From positions 159,629,310-159,693,309 of the forward strand of contig NC_134837.1 in assembly GCF_004210375.1 (NCBI RefSeq): 64,000 nt of DNA, written 5' to 3'. The position numbers and the translations under genes are program-made. Positions 44,101 through 50,100 of this stretch are shown one piece after another. The notes under the pieces were generated by a model. The model was not told the origin of the DNA and ran no database searches. It saw only the letters and a program-made list of their open reading frames with translations. The DNA comes from Tachypleus tridentatus (lineage: Eukaryota > Arthropoda > Merostomata > Xiphosura > Limulidae). Each line of letters starts with the position of its first letter. Within the stretch, counting starts at the first letter, position 1.

Positions 44101-47100
44101 TTTTTTTTTTTTTTTCTCATCAACCCACTATAGGGTTCCACTGTAAATAAATTTTCGAATAAGGGTTCTGTAGTAACAAAAGTTATGGACTCCTGAACTA
44201 AAGGAAAGGTGGCTAGCCGATAGCACCTGTCAGTGGACCATCACCAATTCTTGGACTTACTGCTATATGAACGAATAGTGGAACTTGGCTCTCACTAGCG
44301 GAGCTCTTTTTGTGCTAGAACAGCACGTGAACCATGAGCTCCTTAGATTCATAGACTGGCCACGCTAACACTGGGCTATCCTGGGCTGAATTTTAAGAAA
44401 TTTGAATATTTGTGTAGATTTTAATTGAGCGTAGAGAAAGAGAAAATACGGTTGGATTGGTTATTTTTTATTAATTACGTATGTGACATTCCTGTTTCAG
44501 ATGGTTACAATTCCGAGAATCCAGAACATCATCAGCTACTCCTCTGTTTATTAATAACATCATGTGATCTCTCGGATCAAACAAAAGATTGGATGAGCTC
44601 GAAAAAGATAGCAGTGAGTGAAGTTGTGTAGTCTAAGTAATATTCTTATTTAACAATGATAGGATATGCTTTTTTGATAATTACTAGTACTTTTGTGATA
44701 AATAGTTTATGGATTTGGTTAGACCAATTCTAGTATGTTAGCAAAATATGTTAATGTTTGCTGTTGATATCAACATTTAAGGTATGGGAATACTTTTTAG
44801 AAGAAAAACAAGTCTTCATGACTACTCAGTATGTCTGTTTTTAGCTTTGTTTGCTTTGGAGATTTCGACAAATCCACCTAGCAACTATCTACGACAAACG
44901 TACCCAACTTTAAACTAGTTGCTTAGCTAGTAAGCAGCATAATTAACTACTGGTGTGTTCTAATCAAAGAACATATTTAGATCGTTTCTGTTTTTGAAGT
45001 GTTAAATACTTTATAGCGCAGAACACAACTTTGATTTTGTAGCAACTGGATGCGAACTATGGACCCCAGGATCCATAGTCCGGCGTGCTAACAACTCGAA
45101 CGCATGGCTCGGCTTAGACTGTAAACACTCGGTTGTACCTTATACAAGCACTTTATAATGTTTTAATAAAGAATTAATGTCAAAGATTTAAATAGAACAT
45201 GTATATTGATATAATTTTAACACTACAAACTTTGATCGTAAGAATTGATGTTTTATAATGAAGCTTTTAAAAATGTTGTCATCGTCCAGCCCAGCTTTTA
45301 TTAGTGATTCGAAAGGCATCTTGGACGGTGACTTAAGAGTGATAAAGGACAGATCTGAAATGTTGTTTCCATTCACCTCTGCTTTTGAATCCGCTATACA
45401 CAAAAGATAATTACGAGAAATTGGCATATATAGTTTAAGTGATATATTTTATAACAATGTTCATTTGTTGGTTTCTAGTGATTTGATGATTTCTGGCGGT
45501 AGACCACTGCTATAGAGAGAAAAAAAAACTTACTGTCCAATCTAAATACCTTCCATATTTCGTGGTTCTGTCATTATTACTATCTAAACTGCAATTTATT
45601 TTATTAAGTTTATGTAATTGGTTTTAAATTATAGTTTCAACTAACTACGGTGTTATGATAAAACTTCAACATACAAAAGAAAAAGAGACGTCACTATGCA
45701 TTGGCAAACGGAGACGGTGCCTCGATTCATTTTGGTAATACCCTGAAACCCCAGGTGTGACATCTTAAAATCAAAAGAGGAAACTATGATCGATATAATG
45801 CTGAAACGCCGAAAATTCTCGCGCCTGTGGGCCCGAGCTATAAATCTTAAGTATTTCTTGACGTCTCCGGACAGAATATAAAAATAAGAACTCTCTCATT
45901 GTCGAAAAACACAAATCTAACAATTATAAAATTAATCATTTCGTTTTGAGTTTTGAATAGTTGATCGCACTAGTGTTCGAAACGTTATACCTGTTTCAAA
46001 AAATATTTTTCACTTAAAAGCTGTAACTTGTAACAAAATAAATTTGTCTTACAATATCATATTACCTGATAGTGTAATGTCCAGTATTAAAAGAAATTCA
46101 GACCTATAGTATTCAAATGAAAAATTGTTTGGACTAGCTGACAGTTTGGAAGAATCCTTGTGAGCATTCACATGTATGAAAAAGAATAATCAACTTACAT
46201 GAATAATAAATATTATACACTGCACATTAGTTTTCTAAAAGTTGGCATTGATCCTTTTAGATTAATTTGCAAATGTACATTCTCACTGTTTGTTGTTAAA
46301 GATCTTTTAATATGCGAACTCATCTAACAGTTACAAGTCATCAGTGATGACGAGAAAACCCACCTGTAGAGAAAAATATATATGTGAAAATGGCTGGTTT
46401 GCGGTCAGCTATCGGCCAGTTACCTCTTTCTTTCTTTGTGAACCTGACGATGACTGAAGAAGGTCGAAATGTTGTTCGCTCCTCTACATAGTTTTCTTCA
46501 TCCATACCAGCCGTTTGTACATACATAGTTACAAGTCATTTATTAATAATCTTAACTAGTTCTGTGTCTATTTCCTGTTTCAGTGTTTTCTATTAATATT
46601 ATTGTTTTATCTGTGACCCAAAAAAAATATTTTTTTAACGAATATATTTATGCTTTTTCTTCTAATACAGGAACTGGTGTACAAAGAATTTTTCTCTCAA
46701 GGAGATTTGGAAAAGGCCATGGGAGTTAGGCCTAGCGAAATGATGGACAGAGAAAAGGCTTGCATTCCAGAATTACAGATAAACTTTATTCGTGGTGTTG
46801 TTAAACCTCTATATAAGTAGGTTGATTTTTGCTTAAGTAATTTAACTTCTTAATTTAAAATTTTATTGAAATGAGAACGATTTGCATGATATTTGGCCAC
46901 AATAAATAATACTAAAACGGGAGGTGTCCACCTTTACTGACCAAAACGGTGTTTTCTTAAATTAATTGCATTCTAACTACACCTATTTTTGTTTATACAC
47001 GCTACCAACGAGGCCTTTTTCATCATTAACAGAACTATTTCTATCAGTGGTTTAGGAGATAACTAATTTAAACTATCGGTCTCTTACTGTGACGTAACAA

Positions 47101-50100
47101 GACACCTAAGGTCATTTAACATAAACATCGGATCCATAAATTAGTATATCGGTTAAAATCGTGGATCACCATATTATAATCGAATTAATTTAACGGGATT
47201 ACGACCATATGTATCACCATAAAAGTGACAAACTACTAATGAAGGATCCTTAACCTTACACATACAGTTTAAATTCAATAAATAACATTTATGGATTTTT
47301 AAGTTCTTTTTCAGTCGCAAACAAAGTAGCCTGAAACAAGTTACTCGTGCGTATAATATTATCACTTGTACCTGAATCGTTATTTCATATTATATATCCT
47401 ACAAGCTCTTTCCGGTTTTATCTTCACTAAGAAAGAAAAGAAATGTGACTTAAAGCCAAATCGTATTTATTTTGTTTGTATCAACATTTTTCACACACCT
47501 AAATTATTTTATATCAGTATAATGACGATTCAAAAGGGCTTAAACTGAAAGACATTTGGTACACAACATCCTTATAAAAGGTCTCGCTGTATTTTGTTTG
47601 CTGACCCAAATAACGTTGAGCCTTGAACAGCCGAAACTGCAGTCCACAACAATAATACAATCTTCAAAGAATATTAAATCTCCATGTTACAGATATTCTT
47701 TTTCAATTTTTACCTTTTTTGAGAAAAGATAAATCTGTAACGTGTATAATAAATTTTTATCTGTATAAGTGTTGCATAGCTTGGTTATGTATTTAGTTGT
47801 ATCTTAAATAAATATGTAGGGTTTATATGTTGCCAAAATAACTTGTTTGTTGGTAAGTTTTGTATTTTTGTCTATTGCACTTCTTTAGATTTGAATGCAT
47901 GTGAGAGAATCTTAAATTTCTTTGAGGTCCAAATGTCTGAGTGCAAAAAGTCAGTCAGTGTGTACAACTGAAGTGTAAGGAGATGATTTTCCATGGTAAA
48001 GATGCAATTTTAATGATGAGGAGCATTTTGAAATACAGTCAGGGTATAGCTTGTGCTTAATGTATTCTGATAAGGATGTTACAACAGTAGACAATTTCAT
48101 CTAGATACCAAGATAATTTCTCTGTGAGGTAACTGCAGGATTAGACGTTTCTAACGGTGTTGTATCCATTCTTTGTGGATTTGGGGTAAAAGACAAAACA
48201 TTGGAGTTCTGGGATTTGTTTCAAATTCCTGACACTGATAGGTAATTCTATAAAATCGATCAGTTCTTAAATCGTTGAATTTACAAATTCACGGCAACTT
48301 GGGAGAGGGTCTACTGTGAATTTTAAATAATGTGGATCATTTGTACGACATACTGCAAAATACAATAAAAATGTATCATTCTGAAAACAAAACAAATCAA
48401 ATATCGTAATGAATAAATACAAGTTATTTGCAGAAGATCTGTCCACAAACATAATTTGCAATGATCGTCCCTTAATATATTCTACTCGAACGATACAAAT
48501 TTTCACCTTCTAGTGCATAGCTTTATTAAATCCAACACCCATAATCCGAACCTATAGGGTATCCAGCAGTGTGAAGGACCCTGGTGCGTCGCTTGTAAGT
48601 ACCTAAACGATAATACTCGTATACGTGGGTTTAAATTATCGTTTGATATATCAAAGTATCCCTAATATATTTTAATACCTGACTCATTGTATGCAAACAA
48701 TTCCACCGTATTAAGAGAATGGCATGGAAATAAATTAATTCGTATACTGGAAACTCTCTACCTCCACGGATTAAGTGAATGCTTTTCCTTTCTTTAATCT
48801 TAAGTGTTACATTCATATTATCACTGGAATTATCAAATTATCTTTAAGTTTATCTGTCACCTAGTCAGTCCTTTACTGTTATTGATCTCTCAATTTGCTC
48901 TCCTTTACTATTCTCCCATTTTTCATGTAGGGTTGACAATAATCCATGAGGCAGTGATCATTTTACTGTAATTTTGAGAGAGACTGGCAGTGGTCCATGC
49001 CACCCGACACGCGTGCCCTGGTGGAATCAGGATCAAGCAAACTGGCCTTCTTTCACTGCTCTCACAGAACTTGATCCTGCCATCGTCTGTAAGCCATCAA
49101 TAGACGACTATGTGGCAGCAGTAACTGACTGTATTATACAGGCGGCTGGTCAATCTATTCCTAAAATATCGACACGTTTTCCTCGATATTCTCGTCCGTG
49201 GTAAAATTCTGCCTGCCACGTGGCACAGAAGGCTCAAAAACAGGCCCAGGATACTTTTCATAGGTATTCCACAGTCACACTGCATCGCTTTCCAGCAGGC
49301 CCATGCACATGCTCGGTGGGTAAGACGTCAAAACAAGAAGGAATATTGGATTAAGTTCACAACCAGCATATCTTCTACTACCAGTTCCAAAGTTATGTGG
49401 GACAAGATTTGAAATATCAGTGGGCAATATAATTTAGTCCCCCTCTCGATCTTGCTCTCTGATGGCCAGGAAGTAGGTGATAGGTGGAGCATCGCAGATA
49501 CTCTAGGTGAAAGCCTTTGCAGGGTATCTAGAACTTCTGCCTCTTCCTCTACCTTCTTGGCCATCAATACTGGGGCAGAGTGATCACCTCTTTCCTTTCA
49601 AGCTAATTTTCTATATGATTATAATTGTCCCTTTACAGTGGTGCAACTCAAACTGGCCTTCATTGGTCTGGCAGTATATCGGTTAGACCTGATGATGTAC
49701 GCTATGAAATGCTGCACAATGTATCTCCTGCTTCTCTTGTTGTTCTTCTGATTGTTTTAACCAGATCTAGCAGGATAATATTTTCCTGATGCCTGGTGCC
49801 AGACTATTTTCCTACCTTTCTCTAAGCCTGGAAAGGATCCCAGGATTCCTTCAAACTACCATCCAATTGCTTTGACAAGCTGTCTCTCTAAGACTTTAGA
49901 GAGGATGGTTAATGCTCGTCTCGTTTAGTTCCTCGAATTAAACACCCTCCTCGCCCATCCAGTGTGGGTTCCAACAGCAGTGCTCCACCATGGATCACCT
50001 GAATTGACTTGAAATGTCAATCAGAGAAGTTTTTTCTTGAACAACAACATATTGTATCAATATTCTTTGACATTGAAAGGCTTATGATACATATGGAGGT

